DNA from: Streptosporangiaceae bacterium | GTDB taxonomy: Bacteria; Actinomycetota; Actinomycetes; Streptosporangiales; Streptosporangiaceae | Assembly: GCA_025934375.1 (NCBI GenBank) | Contig: JAICYD010000022.1 | Location: 1-64,000, forward strand | DNA: 64,000 nucleotides | Direction: 5' to 3' | Shown here: positions 27,251 to 35,752 of the stretch, one piece after another | How positions within the stretch are numbered: the first letter of the stretch is position 1 | Layout: every line of letters starts with the position of its first letter | Made by a program: the position numbers and the translations under genes | The notes under the pieces: model-generated | Databases searched by the model: none | Told to the model about the DNA's origin: nothing | What the model saw: only the letters and a program-made list of their open reading frames with translations

Positions 27251-27658
27251 TCACGTGCTCGCCAGGCCGCGGCGCGCGTAGATCGCGGCGGCCTCGGCGA
27301 CCAGCGCCGCGCAGCGCGGCAGCCCGCGCGCGTCCAGCGACGCCGCGAGCGCGGTCAGCCCGGCGGCCGAGGACCGGCCGGGGCGCAGCGCCTCGTAGAT
27401 CGTCATGACCTCATCGTCGGGCAGCGCGGTCAGCTCCGCGGCCCGCCGCAGGTTGGCGGCGAGTTGCGGGTTGCCGTGCCGCTCGGCGACGACCGCCTGA
27501 TGCTCGAGCGTGTCCGGGTGCATGCGCAGGTCCGCGAGGCCGACCTCGCCCGCGCGGACCGCCTCCAGCGTGATCTCGGCGACCGGCCGCCCCGACAGTG
27601 CCCGCCCCGACAGTGCCCGGGCCGGCGGCTCCGGGGCGGGTGCCTGCTGCTCGCTCAC
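27251..27658 (-). CDS. Diol/glycerol dehydratase small subunit (PduE/DhaB3-like)
   Basis: The protein has 135 residues. The core VGLADLRMHPDTLEHQAVVA, followed by a Gly-Asn-Pro-Gln segment and NLRRAAELTALPDDEVMTIY, then EALRPGRSS, is the conserved small-subunit signature of B12-dependent diol dehydratase. The N-terminus is a Pro/Ala-rich extension carrying a short repeat (ALSGRALSGRP). It overlaps the fused large/medium subunit gene by 4 bp and so is translationally coupled. It would form the (alpha-beta fused)-gamma holoenzyme. Confidence 0.93.
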   Translation of the reverse strand: MSEQQAPAPEPPARALSGRALSGRPVAEITLEAVRAGEVGLADLRMHPDTLEHQAVVAERHGNPQLAANLRRAAELTALPDDEVMTIYEALRPGRSSAAGLTALAASLDARGLPRCAALVAEAAAIYARRGLAST

Positions 27659-30000
27659 CGAAAGCCCTCCAGCGACAGTTCGACGGGCGCCGCGCCGGGC
27701 AGCACGCGGGCGCGCTCCAGCTCCATCAGCGCGATCACGGTCGTGTGGTAGCGCGCCTCGATCGCCTCATCGGAGTAGGGGTTGCGGGCCGGGTCGGGCG
27801 TGGCGCCCTTGGCGTGCCGCGCGGCGTTGGCGCCGAGCAGCCGGTACAGCTGGGGCGTCACCGACGGGGCGACCGAGTACAGCTCCAGGTTGGCCAGCGG
27901 CGCGAGGTCCCGGCGGTGAATCAGCGCGGTGCCCTTGCCCTGCAGCCCGATGCCGATGCCGGAGCCGGACAGCCGGGCGGCGAGCAGCCCGATCTGGCCG
28001 AGGTCCACCGTCGCCGGGAACCGGACCACCCGCGCGGTGCAGCCCTCTTCCTCCAGCCCGGCCAGGATCTCGGCCACCACGTCGCGGACGGGCTGGCCGG
28101 ACAGGCACTCCCACACGTCCAGCGCGAGCGCGGGCGACACGCCGATGACGACGTCCCGCGGGTCGGTGCCCGGCCCCGCCGGCCCCAGGGGCGCCAGCAG
28201 CCCGGGCGTCGCCTGCCGCTGGCGGGCACCGGAGCGGGCCTGGGCGGCCCGCAGGTCCTCGACGCCGCGCACCTGACGGATCGCGTCGATCTCCGCCTGC
28301 CGGGCGGGCGCCGGAGCGTAGCCGGTGCCCGGGCCGGCGTAATCGTTGGGGTCGGTGACCAGCGACAAGACGTTCAGCTGCTCGTCGAATATGGCTGAGG
28401 TCTGCAGGTAGTCACCAGCCAGGCGAGCACGGACGAAGGCCAGCGATCGTTCGGCATAATCCGGGTAGCCGCACTCGTCGAGCGCGGCCACGATGTCCAC
28501 GGCGGTCAGCCCGCGCTGGGCGATGGCCTGGGCGGCGCCGAGGATGGCGAGGGTGTCGACCTCGCCGAGGTCCTTGGAGCCGGCCGCGTCGGCGGCCAGG
28601 TCCACGTGGGTGAAGTCGGCCAGCCCGAGGTAGCGGTAGACGTCGGCGCAGGCCTGGGCCGCCTCGCGGCGCAATTCGGCCAGGCGGGCCGGCGAGACGG
28701 TGCGCAGGCCGCCGTCGATGCCCCAGTCCCGCTGCATGGCCAGGAAGTCGTCGATGTCCTCGGCGTTGAAGTTCGACGGGCCGAACATGTTGTCATACCG
28801 CTGGATCGAGCCGAAGCCGCTGAACACGAAGTCCGAGCCGGCCAGCACGATCGGCAGGGTCCGCGAGGTGCGCCGCATGTCGGATTCGGACATGAGCGCG
28901 TCATTGCCCGAGCAGGACTCCAGGCCGCGCGCCATGACCATGACGTTCTCGGCCATCAGCTCGCGCAGGCCCGACGGCACCGACGCGGCGACGGACGCGC
29001 CGTCGATGCCGCCGTTCTGGACGCCCTGCGCCCCGATCGCCCGCGCCAGCGCGACGCAACGGGATTCCAGGTAGAGCATGGACTTGCCCTCGGCCCCGGC
29101 CATGAGGACCTCGGCCCCGGCCCCCGAGGAGACCCGCATCTTCATGCCGCGCGAGGCGTAGGCGGAGGCGAGGAACGCCTTGGACCACGGGGTGTCATCG
29201 CCGTCGGTGAAGACCTGCTCGGTGCCGTACAGCGAGACGGTCTCGGCGTAGGAGGTAAGCCCGCGCATGCCCAGTTCCAGCTCGGCGGCCTCCTCGACCG
29301 AGCACTGGATGAGCACGCCCGGGCTGGCCACGGTGGCGCCGATGAGGCAGGCGACCGCGTTGGACGGCGCGTCGGCCAGGACCGGGACGGTTGTCTCGAC
29401 CTCACGGAAGCCGAACGCCGCCGCGGTGGCCGCGTCGGCGGCCAGCAGGAGCGGGTCATCGAGCCGGTTGGTGACGTGCGCCTGGTTGGACGGCGTGCGC
29501 CGTGCCCGGAGCTTGGTCATCGCCATGGTCAGCTCGGCCGGCGCCAGGAGGGCCAGCACGCGGGCGAGCTTGGCGGGAGTCACCCCGGCGGTGAGCCGGA
29601 TGACCTCCGCCCGCGGCGTGAACGGGTCGACCATGAGCCGGGCCAGGGCGATGTCGTCCAGCGCCATCGCCTCGCCCGCCGCGGCGAGGTCCAGGCCGTG
29701 CCGGGCGATGAACTCGTCGATCGAGTCGAAGTCCGCCTCCGCGCGGCCGTCCAGCTCGGTGACCCGGCCCTCGGTGATGACCAGGCTCGGCGCCGGGTCG
29801 CCGGGTGCCGACATGGCGATGAGCCCCAGCCGCGGATCCGGCGCGGCGAACCCGTCGAGGTTCACCCGCTGGGCGTCCATGAAGCGGACGCGGCCAATGG
29901 TTTCCTGCGGGGGGGTGCGGAGGCTGCTCCGCGGGGTCCCCCCCTCGGGAGGGAGCCGCGCGTCCATGAAGCGGGCCCGGCCGGTGGGTGGCTCGTTCAC
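27655..30000 (-). CDS. B12-dependent diol/glycerol dehydratase, fused large and medium subunits
   Basis: The protein has 781 residues. The large subunit spans residues about 40-550, with RARRTPSNQAHVTNRLDDPL (Gln and His of the active site), QCSVEEAAELELGMRGLTSY, ETVSLYGTEQVFTDGDDTPW and SDFVFSGFGSIQRYDNMFGP. The medium subunit follows a linker from about residue 590 (PRDVVIGVSPALALDVWECL, then GIGIGLQGKGTALIHRRDLA). The reaction is dehydration of 1,2-propanediol or glycerol to an aldehyde via adenosylcobalamin. The start is uncertain: GTG 30000 has no clear ribosome site, and an internal ATG at 29880 (MDAQRVNLDGF) matches the family start. The region between them carries a duplicated segment and a hairpin. 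Confidence 0.94.
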   Translation of the reverse strand: MNEPPTGRARFMDARLPPEGGTPRSSLRTPPQETIGRVRFMDAQRVNLDGFAAPDPRLGLIAMSAPGDPAPSLVITEGRVTELDGRAEADFDSIDEFIARHGLDLAAAGEAMALDDIALARLMVDPFTPRAEVIRLTAGVTPAKLARVLALLAPAELTMAMTKLRARRTPSNQAHVTNRLDDPLLLAADAATAAAFGFREVETTVPVLADAPSNAVACLIGATVASPGVLIQCSVEEAAELELGMRGLTSYAETVSLYGTEQVFTDGDDTPWSKAFLASAYASRGMKMRVSSGAGAEVLMAGAEGKSMLYLESRCVALARAIGAQGVQNGGIDGASVAASVPSGLRELMAENVMVMARGLESCSGNDALMSESDMRRTSRTLPIVLAGSDFVFSGFGSIQRYDNMFGPSNFNAEDIDDFLAMQRDWGIDGGLRTVSPARLAELRREAAQACADVYRYLGLADFTHVDLAADAAGSKDLGEVDTLAILGAAQAIAQRGLTAVDIVAALDECGYPDYAERSLAFVRARLAGDYLQTSAIFDEQLNVLSLVTDPNDYAGPGTGYAPAPARQAEIDAIRQVRGVEDLRAAQARSGARQRQATPGLLAPLGPAGPGTDPRDVVIGVSPALALDVWECLSGQPVRDVVAEILAGLEEEGCTARVVRFPATVDLGQIGLLAARLSGSGIGIGLQGKGTALIHRRDLAPLANLELYSVAPSVTPQLYRLLGANAARHAKGATPDPARNPYSDEAIEARYHTTVIALMELERARVLPGAAPVELSLEGFR
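29873..29974. repeat. Hairpin flanked by direct repeats in the dehydratase 5' region
   Basis: GCGTCCATGAAGCGG occurs at 29873-29887 and 29960-29974, an 87-bp (29-codon) period. Between the copies is a hairpin: G7 at 29909-29915 pairs with C7 at 29938-29944, and GCGGAG (29917-29922) with CTCCGC (29927-29932). The frame is kept, so two tandem versions of the R-F-M-D-A segment result. This looks like insertion of a small palindromic element with duplication of its target. Confidence 0.75.
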
Positions 30001-30015
30001 GGGCGCGCCAGCGTG

Positions 30016-31056
30016 CTAACGGGCCGGCGGTTGCGCGCCCCGGCCACTGGCGCCGGGGACGCGGGTGGAAAGCGGGTCGCCGGGCGCTGGCGCGCTCGGC
30101 CCCCGGTCGGCCGGGTACTCCATTGGAGCCGCCTGCGGCGCATGTCGTCCCTCCGGCTGAACCGAGTAACTCGAGGCGGGTGGCTTGGTGAACGCGGAAG
30201 GGTATCCCGACTGGGCCGGCGCCGGCCGCGCGGATCCCGCGGGCCTGACGACGACCCTGGAGTCGGCTTCGCGGGCCGCGGCCACCTTCAGCCGCTGCTC
30301 GATCAGCGCGTCCTCGGCGATCTCGTCCTCGGTGCGCGCCAGGCTGACGACCAGCGTCAGGACCAGGGCGGCGAGGCTGATGCCGAAGACCAAGGGCACC
30401 ACGAACGATGAGGCGCTGCTGCCGCTGACCGGCATTGCCGCCATGCTCCCGGTGCCCTTGGTCACCCGCAGGGCCGCCATGCCGGTGTAGTGCATGCCGT
30501 TGACCGCGACGCCCATGACCAGGGAGGCGCCGAACGTCGCGGCCAGGCCGCGCACCCAGGTGCCGATCCACAAGGCGGCGGTGCCGGCCACGATCGCGAT
30601 CAGGATGGACACGCCGAACAGGCCCGGGGAGTAGCTCATGCTGTCGGGCATGCTCATCGCGGCCATGCCCAGGTAGTGCATGGACGCGACGCCGATGCCG
30701 ACCAGGACGCCCGCCGTGATCAGCCTCGGCCAGGTCCCGGCGCCGTAGCCGACGATGAACAGCCCGGCCCCGACGACCGCGACCGCCAGCAGCATGGAGG
30801 CGATGGTGAGCGCGACGTCGTAGTGGATCTGCTGCCCGGGGATGGTGAACCCGAGCATCGCGATGAAGTGCATCGCCCAGATGCCGCAGGCGCCGAGCGC
30901 GAAGGCGGCGGCGCACAGCCAGCCCGCCCGGCCGCGGGCGTCGTGCGCCCGGGCGCGGGTCAGGCAGCGCAGCCCGAGGAACGACCCCAGGCAGGACACC
31001 AGGTAAGACAGGCCGGGATTGAACAGGCCATACGAAAAATTGTGGACGGTAACCAC
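30016..31056 (-). CDS. MHYT-domain integral membrane sensor protein
   Basis: The protein has 346 residues and about seven TM helices. The MHYT signature occurs three times: WAMHFIAMLG, SMHYLGMAAMSMPDS and GMHYTGMAALRV, each placed near the outer face of a TM helix. The family is thought to sense gases or metal, possibly copper-bound. The cytoplasmic C-terminus (about 110 residues) is Pro/Ala-rich without an output domain. It starts the minus-strand run ahead of the dehydratase genes, with 15 bp between its stop and the GTG at 30000, so it may be the operon's first gene. Confidence 0.9.
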   Translation of the reverse strand: MVTVHNFSYGLFNPGLSYLVSCLGSFLGLRCLTRARAHDARGRAGWLCAAAFALGACGIWAMHFIAMLGFTIPGQQIHYDVALTIASMLLAVAVVGAGLFIVGYGAGTWPRLITAGVLVGIGVASMHYLGMAAMSMPDSMSYSPGLFGVSILIAIVAGTAALWIGTWVRGLAATFGASLVMGVAVNGMHYTGMAALRVTKGTGSMAAMPVSGSSASSFVVPLVFGISLAALVLTLVVSLARTEDEIAEDALIEQRLKVAAAREADSRVVVRPAGSARPAPAQSGYPSAFTKPPASSYSVQPEGRHAPQAAPMEYPADRGPSAPAPGDPLSTRVPGASGRGAQPPAR

Positions 31057-31225
31057 AGGTCAGTCCCCCTCAAGGATGCGCGGGAGGCTGGTGGCGTTGT
31101 CAGTCCGCGGGCGATCCCTTACCACCGGACGGATCCCCCCGTCGCGTTTACATGGCATATTTGCATATCAGTAGTCGAACTGTGTCTATATCGGATCATG
31201 TACACCAAATGTCACTCACTCGCCT
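31057..31225. promoter_or_regulatory. AT-richer spacer, probable promoter of the MHYT-dehydratase operon
   Basis: This 169-bp interval between the MHYT start and the GntR stop is much richer in A/T than its surroundings from 31148 on. It contains a direct pair of GCATAT (31155-31160 and 31163-31168). It is the only plausible promoter site for the 9-kb minus-strand run. No confident -10/-35 pair was assigned. Confidence 0.45.
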
Positions 31226-32059
31226 CTATGTGGTGACCTGCGGATGCAGCTCTATGACCTGCGCCCGGCCGTTGTTCGATCCCGCCGCACCGTCGCCGGA
31301 CCTGACCACCAGGCGCGTCCGGTCGCCGCGGAACAGGTCCAGGGCGTACTCGATCGGGTCCCCGTCGGCATCGCTGGCGGTGCGGTTGATCACCAGCAGC
31401 GCGGCCCCCGGCGGCACGTCGAGCACCGTGGCCTCGTCGGCCGAGGCCAGCCGCACCTCGATCAGCTCCACCTGGGTGACCGGCCCGGCTCCGTAGTGAT
31501 CGGCCAGCAGCTCATAGACCGATCCGCCGAGGGGCAGTTCCAGCAGGCCGGGGAACCGGCGCGCCGGGAACTGGGCGTGCTCGAGGGAGAACGGGCTGCC
31601 GTCCGCCAGCCGCAGCCGCACCAGGTCGACGACCAGCTCACCGGGGCGCAGCCGCAGCGCCCGGGCGGCGGCGTCGCCCGGCTCGGCGAGCCGGGCGCTC
31701 AGCACGTGGGTCCCGGCGGTGACGCCCTGGCTGCGCAGCAGCGCGGGGATCCCCTCGATGCGGGCCGACATGTCACGATCGATCTTCCCCTTGGCCACGA
31801 ACGTCCCGCCGCCGCGGCCGGGAACCCGGCGGATCATCCCGCCGTCTTCCAGGCTGGCCAGCGCCTGGCGCAGCAGCGCGCGGCTGACGCCCATCTCCGC
31901 CGCTAGCTCCCGCTCCGCGCCGAGCCGCTGCCCGGGGCGCAGTTCGCCGGCGGCGATCTGCCGGGCCAGGATGCGGCGCACCTCCTCGGAGGTCGACGCC
32001 GGGCTACCCGCTCCCGGCTCCCCGGCGAAGGTGGTCGCGGGCAGTGCCTGCTCGGTCAT
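31226..32059 (-). CDS. GntR family regulator with UTRA domain (HutC type)
   Basis: The protein has 277 residues. Residues about 26-90 form the winged helix (VRRILARQIAAGELRPGQRL, ELAAEMGVSRALLRQALASL, EDGGMIRRVPGRGGGTFVAK). Residues about 105-265 form the UTRA ligand domain (VVDLVRLRLADGSPFSLEHA). The ATG overlaps the SDR stop by one base (TAATG), making it the last gene of the aminotransferase-kinase-SDR unit. It probably regulates this unit and perhaps the divergent permease. Confidence 0.92.
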   Translation of the reverse strand: MTEQALPATTFAGEPGAGSPASTSEEVRRILARQIAAGELRPGQRLGAERELAAEMGVSRALLRQALASLEDGGMIRRVPGRGGGTFVAKGKIDRDMSARIEGIPALLRSQGVTAGTHVLSARLAEPGDAAARALRLRPGELVVDLVRLRLADGSPFSLEHAQFPARRFPGLLELPLGGSVYELLADHYGAGPVTQVELIEVRLASADEATVLDVPPGAALLVINRTASDADGDPIEYALDLFRGDRTRLVVRSGDGAAGSNNGRAQVIELHPQVTT

Positions 32060-32817
32060 TAGCCCACCGCTTCCGGGGACTCGGGCAGCACCTGTCCGCC
32101 GTCGACGACGATCGTCTGGCCGGTGATGTAAGCGGCCTCGTCGGTGGCGAAGAACAAGGCGGCGTACCCGATGTCATCGACGCTGCCGAGCTTGCGCATG
32201 GGGATCGCCGCGATCATCCCGGCCTGGTAGTCCGCCCCCATCGTGTCCAGCCCCTCGGTGGCGATGTTGCCCGGCAGCACCGCGTTGACGGTGATGCCGC
32301 TGGCGGCCAGCTCAATCGCGGCGGTGCGCATGAAGCCGAGCTGGCCGGCCTTGCTGGCGCCGTAGTGCGTCCACCCCGGGTAGCCGGTAATCGGCCCGGT
32401 GATGGAGCTGGTGATGATGACCCGCCCCCGGCCGGAGGCGGCCAGGTGCGGCAGGCACGCCTGCACGGTGAGGATCGTGCCCTTCAGGTTGGTCCCGAGC
32501 ACCTGGTCGATGTCGGCCTCGGTCATGTCGGCCAGCCGGGCATCGGGGAAGATGCCCGCGTTGGCGCACAGCACGTCGATGCCGCCCAGCTGGCTGGCCG
32601 CGGTGTCCGCGACGCGCGCGCAGTCGGCCTTGCTGGCCACGTCGGCCGCGATGAAGGCCGCCCCGACCTCGCGGGCGGCCGCCTGCCCGGCCTCCTCATC
32701 GCGGCCGGTGATGAGCACTTTCGCCCCCGCCCGGGCGAATACCGCCGCGATGCCCTTGCCGATGCCGCGGCTGCCGCCGGTGACGACGACCGCCCGCCCG
32801 GCTACCGATGTGAACAC
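32059..32817 (-). CDS. Short-chain dehydrogenase/reductase (FabG-like)
   Basis: The protein has 252 residues from GTG 32817. It carries the [13 protein letters not shown] cofactor motif, VLCANAGIF, the catalytic Ser in [13 protein letters not shown], the Y-x-x-x-K in [17 protein letters not shown], and the C-terminal [12 protein letters not shown]. It is a NAD(P)-dependent oxidoreductase; context suggests it handles a carbonyl product of the PLP enzyme/kinase pathway rather than fatty-acid synthesis. The upstream kinase ORF runs 122 bp into this gene. Confidence 0.93.
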   Translation of the reverse strand: MFTSVAGRAVVVTGGSRGIGKGIAAVFARAGAKVLITGRDEEAGQAAAREVGAAFIAADVASKADCARVADTAASQLGGIDVLCANAGIFPDARLADMTEADIDQVLGTNLKGTILTVQACLPHLAASGRGRVIITSSITGPITGYPGWTHYGASKAGQLGFMRTAAIELAASGITVNAVLPGNIATEGLDTMGADYQAGMIAAIPMRKLGSVDDIGYAALFFATDEAAYITGQTIVVDGGQVLPESPEAVG

Positions 32818-34051
32818 CCTCCAAGTCCCCTCTCTCTGCCGTCCCTACCCCGCTCGTCACCCGGGATCTCGCTAAGAGCCCGCCAGCGTCCAGGTGCCCG
32901 CTCAGGTACTTCTCGGCCAGGTCGCAGGTGCCGAGGGTGTAATCCGCGCCCAGGTCGGCCGCGCCCGCCGCCGGGTGCGACCCGATCCAGGCGGTCAGCA
33001 GCAGCCGCCGGAACGCGATGAACGTCCACGCCTCGGCGAGGTCGTCCGCCGTTAGCACGCCGCCGCCCGCCCGGTAGCCGTCCAGCCACGCGGCGACCAG
33101 GCCGGGCACGGCGGGGTCGTCTTCGAAGAAGCTCACCGTGGTGCCCAGGTCGTAGAGGTACCAGCCGAACCCCGAGTCGTCGAAGTCGATGACCGCGGTG
33201 GTCCCGTCGTGGACGAGCAGGTTGGCCAGCCGGGTGTCGGCGTGGATGAGGCCGAATTGCCCTGGGCCGGTGCCGTACGCGCCCAGTCGCTGCCGCAGCC
33301 GTTCCTCCAGCCGCGCGAGGATCCCGGCCTCGGCGGGCCCGACGCCGACGCCGTCGCGCCACCGCCCCCAGCGGCCGCCCTCTCCGGTCGGGGCGCCGAA
33401 CGCGGCGTCGGCGTCCCAACGGAACCGGGTGAACCACGCCGGCCGTCTCCAGCCGCGGGCGTGCGCGTGCATCCGGGCGGTGATCGCCCCGAGCTCGGCG
33501 AAGTGCGCCAGCGCGGCCGGACGGAGCACCCCGCCTTGCGCCCCGGCGGGCTCGGCCCCGGGCAGGAACTCCATCCGCACGCAGTGCCGGCTCGCCCCGT
33601 TCGCGCTCCCCGGGTTTGCTGGCCGCGTGCCTGCTGGCACCATGTTTGCCGGCACCGTGACGACCCGGCTGCCGTCGCTAGCCGGCCGGACGCGGGGCGT
33701 CCGGATCCCCGCCTCGGCCCGCAGCGCGTCCATCCAGGCGAGCTCGGACTCGATCGCCGGGCGCGAGTGGTAGCCGAGCCGGTGCACGCGCAGCACCGAC
33801 AGTCCGGTCGCGGGGTCCTTCACCAGGAAGGTCGCGTTCTCGGACACGTTGAGCAGGCTGACCTCGGCGTCCTGGCTGGCGTCATACAGCCGCAGCGCCG
33901 CCCGCGCGGTCGCCGTCACCCGGTCAAGGACGTCTCCGCCCGCCGACAGGTCGTGCCCGCCCGCCCCCTCGCGCACTAGCTCTTCCCGGGGCACCCGCTC
34001 TTCGTGGGGTTCTGCGCCTTCCTGGGGTGCTGCCTCCGCGTTTCCGGCCAT
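32696..34051 (-). CDS. APH-family small-molecule kinase (phosphotransferase)
   Basis: The protein has 451 residues. A kinase-like fold is shown by [37 protein letters not shown], the catalytic loop [14 protein letters not shown] (H-x-D-x4-N) and the metal Asp in [20 protein letters not shown]. The first 40 residues are charged and low-complexity. The last 40 residues are read from the start of the SDR gene in another frame (122-bp overlap), so the native stop may have been lost. Its neighbour is a class III PLP enzyme, a pairing known from hydroxylysine and ethanolamine-phosphate catabolism. Confidence 0.85.
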   Translation of the reverse strand: MAGNAEAAPQEGAEPHEERVPREELVREGAGGHDLSAGGDVLDRVTATARAALRLYDASQDAEVSLLNVSENATFLVKDPATGLSVLRVHRLGYHSRPAIESELAWMDALRAEAGIRTPRVRPASDGSRVVTVPANMVPAGTRPANPGSANGASRHCVRMEFLPGAEPAGAQGGVLRPAALAHFAELGAITARMHAHARGWRRPAWFTRFRWDADAAFGAPTGEGGRWGRWRDGVGVGPAEAGILARLEERLRQRLGAYGTGPGQFGLIHADTRLANLLVHDGTTAVIDFDDSGFGWYLYDLGTTVSFFEDDPAVPGLVAAWLDGYRAGGGVLTADDLAEAWTFIAFRRLLLTAWIGSHPAAGAADLGADYTLGTCDLAEKYLSGHLDAGGLLARSRVTSGVGTAERGDLEGVHIGSRAGGRRHRRQPRHRQGHRGGIRPGGGESAHHRPR

Positions 34052-34054
34052 GGG

Positions 34055-35560
34055 TCACGTTTCCCGCGCGTTGGACGCCACTGGGTACGGGGCATCGCCG
34101 CCGGCCGCCCAGGCGGCGAGCCGCTGCGTCAAGACGGCCCGGGCGGCGGGGTCGGCGCGATAGCGCGGAAGGTCGAACCCGGGCGCGGCGCCGGTCTCGC
34201 CGGGCCGCGAGAGGGTTACCTCGCCGGGCCGCGGCGCAGGCGGCTCCCCGGCCGGGTCTTCGGCTTCGGCATCCTCGCGCGCCTCGCAGATCGCGGCCTC
34301 GGTCGCCGTCAGGATCCGCTCACAGGTGCCCTGGTCGAGCAGCAGCCCGGGCTTGTACTGCAGGACCCGAGGGTCGAGGGTGGAGAAGATCGCCCAGACG
34401 CCGCGCTGGTACAGGCGACGCATCACGAACTTGGCGCCCTCCGGGTGCGCGAACTCCAGGCCCATCACCAGTCCATCTTGCCGTACGCCGGTGAACCAAT
34501 CAGGGTATTTGGTCCGGATTCGGTCCAAGCCGGTGGTGAAGAACGCGGCGATGTGGTGGCTCAGCGTCCGCACCTCGGGCCGCGTGGTGATCTCGAGGCA
34601 GCGCAGCGCGGCGATGCAGCCCACCTCGGCGCCGCCGAACGTCGACATGTGCGCGAACCCGTCGGCCTCCAGCCACGCGGCGGCCCGCTCGGTGGCCAGG
34701 ACCGCCGTGACCGGGTACATGCCGCCCGACAGGCCTTTCCCGGTGACGAGCAGGTCCGGGGCGACCCCGTGCTTGGTGATCCCCCACAGCTCGCCGGTGC
34801 GCATGAGGCCAGTTTGCACCTCGTCGGCGATGTACAGCGCGCCATGAGCCTCGCACAGCGCCTTGACCGCCTTCAGGTAGCCAGGGGCGGGCAGCGGGAA
34901 ACCGTAAGTGGCCGGAATGGTCTCCATGATCACCGCGGCGGCATCCCCGGCCGCCAGGGCCTTCTCCATCGCCGCCAGGTCGTTGAACGGCACGTGGGTG
35001 AACTCATCGGGCCGGTCTGCGAGGAACAGCCGGGCGAACCGCTCGTCGCCGGTGCCGACGGCCAGCCCGGTGTGGCCGTGGTAGGCCTTGGCGATCGACA
35101 CGATCTTGCGCCGCTTGGTCGCGTGGCGCGCGGACTTGAGCGCCATGTCGATCGCCTCGCCGCCGCCGCTGCCGAACATGACCTTGGCCATGCCCTCGGG
35201 GGCGGTGCCGATCAGCGCCTTGGCCAGCGCGGTGCGGGCAATCGACGGGAAGTGGTGGTTGCCGATGTCGAAGTAGCCCATCGCCTCGGTGACCGCCGCG
35301 ACGATCTCGGGGTTGCGGTGGCCGAGGTTGTAGGTGCCGCCGTTGAGGTGCATGTCGATGAGGGGCTTGCCGGTGACGTCGTGGATGACGTAGCCCTCCC
35401 GGCGCCCGATGACCAGCGGCACGCCAGCGGCCGACCAGAAGCGGGTCTTGTCCGGGTTCCAGTACCGCTCGGCCTGCGCCAGCAGCTCCGCCTTGGACGC
35501 GAACGTGACCAGCTCGCCTGTCGTGCTGCCATCCCATGCCACTGGGGCCGCGCTCCTCAT
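34055..35560 (-). CDS. Class III PLP-dependent aminotransferase/phospholyase-like enzyme
   Basis: The protein has 501 residues from ATG 35560 (MRSAAPVAWDGS). PLP motifs include MHLNGGTYNLGHRNPEIVAA, the phosphate-binding FGSGGGEAIDMALKSAR, AKAYHGHTGLAVG, the pyridine-N Asp in LYIADEVQTGLMRTG, and the Schiff-base Lys in LLVTGKGLSGGMYPVTAVL. A charged C-terminal extension of about 70 residues is unusual. The kinase gene starts 3 bp after its stop, so the products may act in sequence on a phosphorylated amino alcohol. A conventional omega-transaminase is the alternative. Confidence 0.85.
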   Translation of the reverse strand: MRSAAPVAWDGSTTGELVTFASKAELLAQAERYWNPDKTRFWSAAGVPLVIGRREGYVIHDVTGKPLIDMHLNGGTYNLGHRNPEIVAAVTEAMGYFDIGNHHFPSIARTALAKALIGTAPEGMAKVMFGSGGGEAIDMALKSARHATKRRKIVSIAKAYHGHTGLAVGTGDERFARLFLADRPDEFTHVPFNDLAAMEKALAAGDAAAVIMETIPATYGFPLPAPGYLKAVKALCEAHGALYIADEVQTGLMRTGELWGITKHGVAPDLLVTGKGLSGGMYPVTAVLATERAAAWLEADGFAHMSTFGGAEVGCIAALRCLEITTRPEVRTLSHHIAAFFTTGLDRIRTKYPDWFTGVRQDGLVMGLEFAHPEGAKFVMRRLYQRGVWAIFSTLDPRVLQYKPGLLLDQGTCERILTATEAAICEAREDAEAEDPAGEPPAPRPGEVTLSRPGETGAAPGFDLPRYRADPAARAVLTQRLAAWAAGGDAPYPVASNARET

Positions 35561-35752
35561 CTGCCGGGTCCGGCGGCCAGTCGTCGACCGTACCGCACTT
35601 GCTTCGGTAAACCAAAACCCTGCACTGTCAACCATTGCAAGTCAAGCGGTCATTGTTAAGGGCAAATTAACTGAACCAGGACTCTTGATGTCAGATCCAA
35701 TTGACTGTTATGTTCCGGCCACGGCACGCCTTCGGTTCCGGAGAGGAAACCC
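35561..35752. promoter_or_regulatory. Divergent promoter region, aminotransferase operon and APC permease
   Basis: This 192-bp spacer is AT-rich between 35600 and 35720. It contains the inverted pair GTTAA (35655-35659) and TTAAC (35667-35671). GGAGAGG precedes the permease ATG. It is the probable binding site of the GntR regulator in this cluster. Exact promoter boxes were not assigned. Confidence 0.5.

Noticed and set aside
28606..30411. A 601-codon open frame antisense to the diol dehydratase gene
   Set aside because: It has Arg/Gly/His-rich composition without domains and lies opposite a strongly conserved gene. It is a GC-skew shadow.
25414..31056. Bacterial microcompartment locus
   Set aside because: No BMC-domain shell protein, phosphotransacylase or aldehyde dehydrogenase gene is present around the dehydratase genes.
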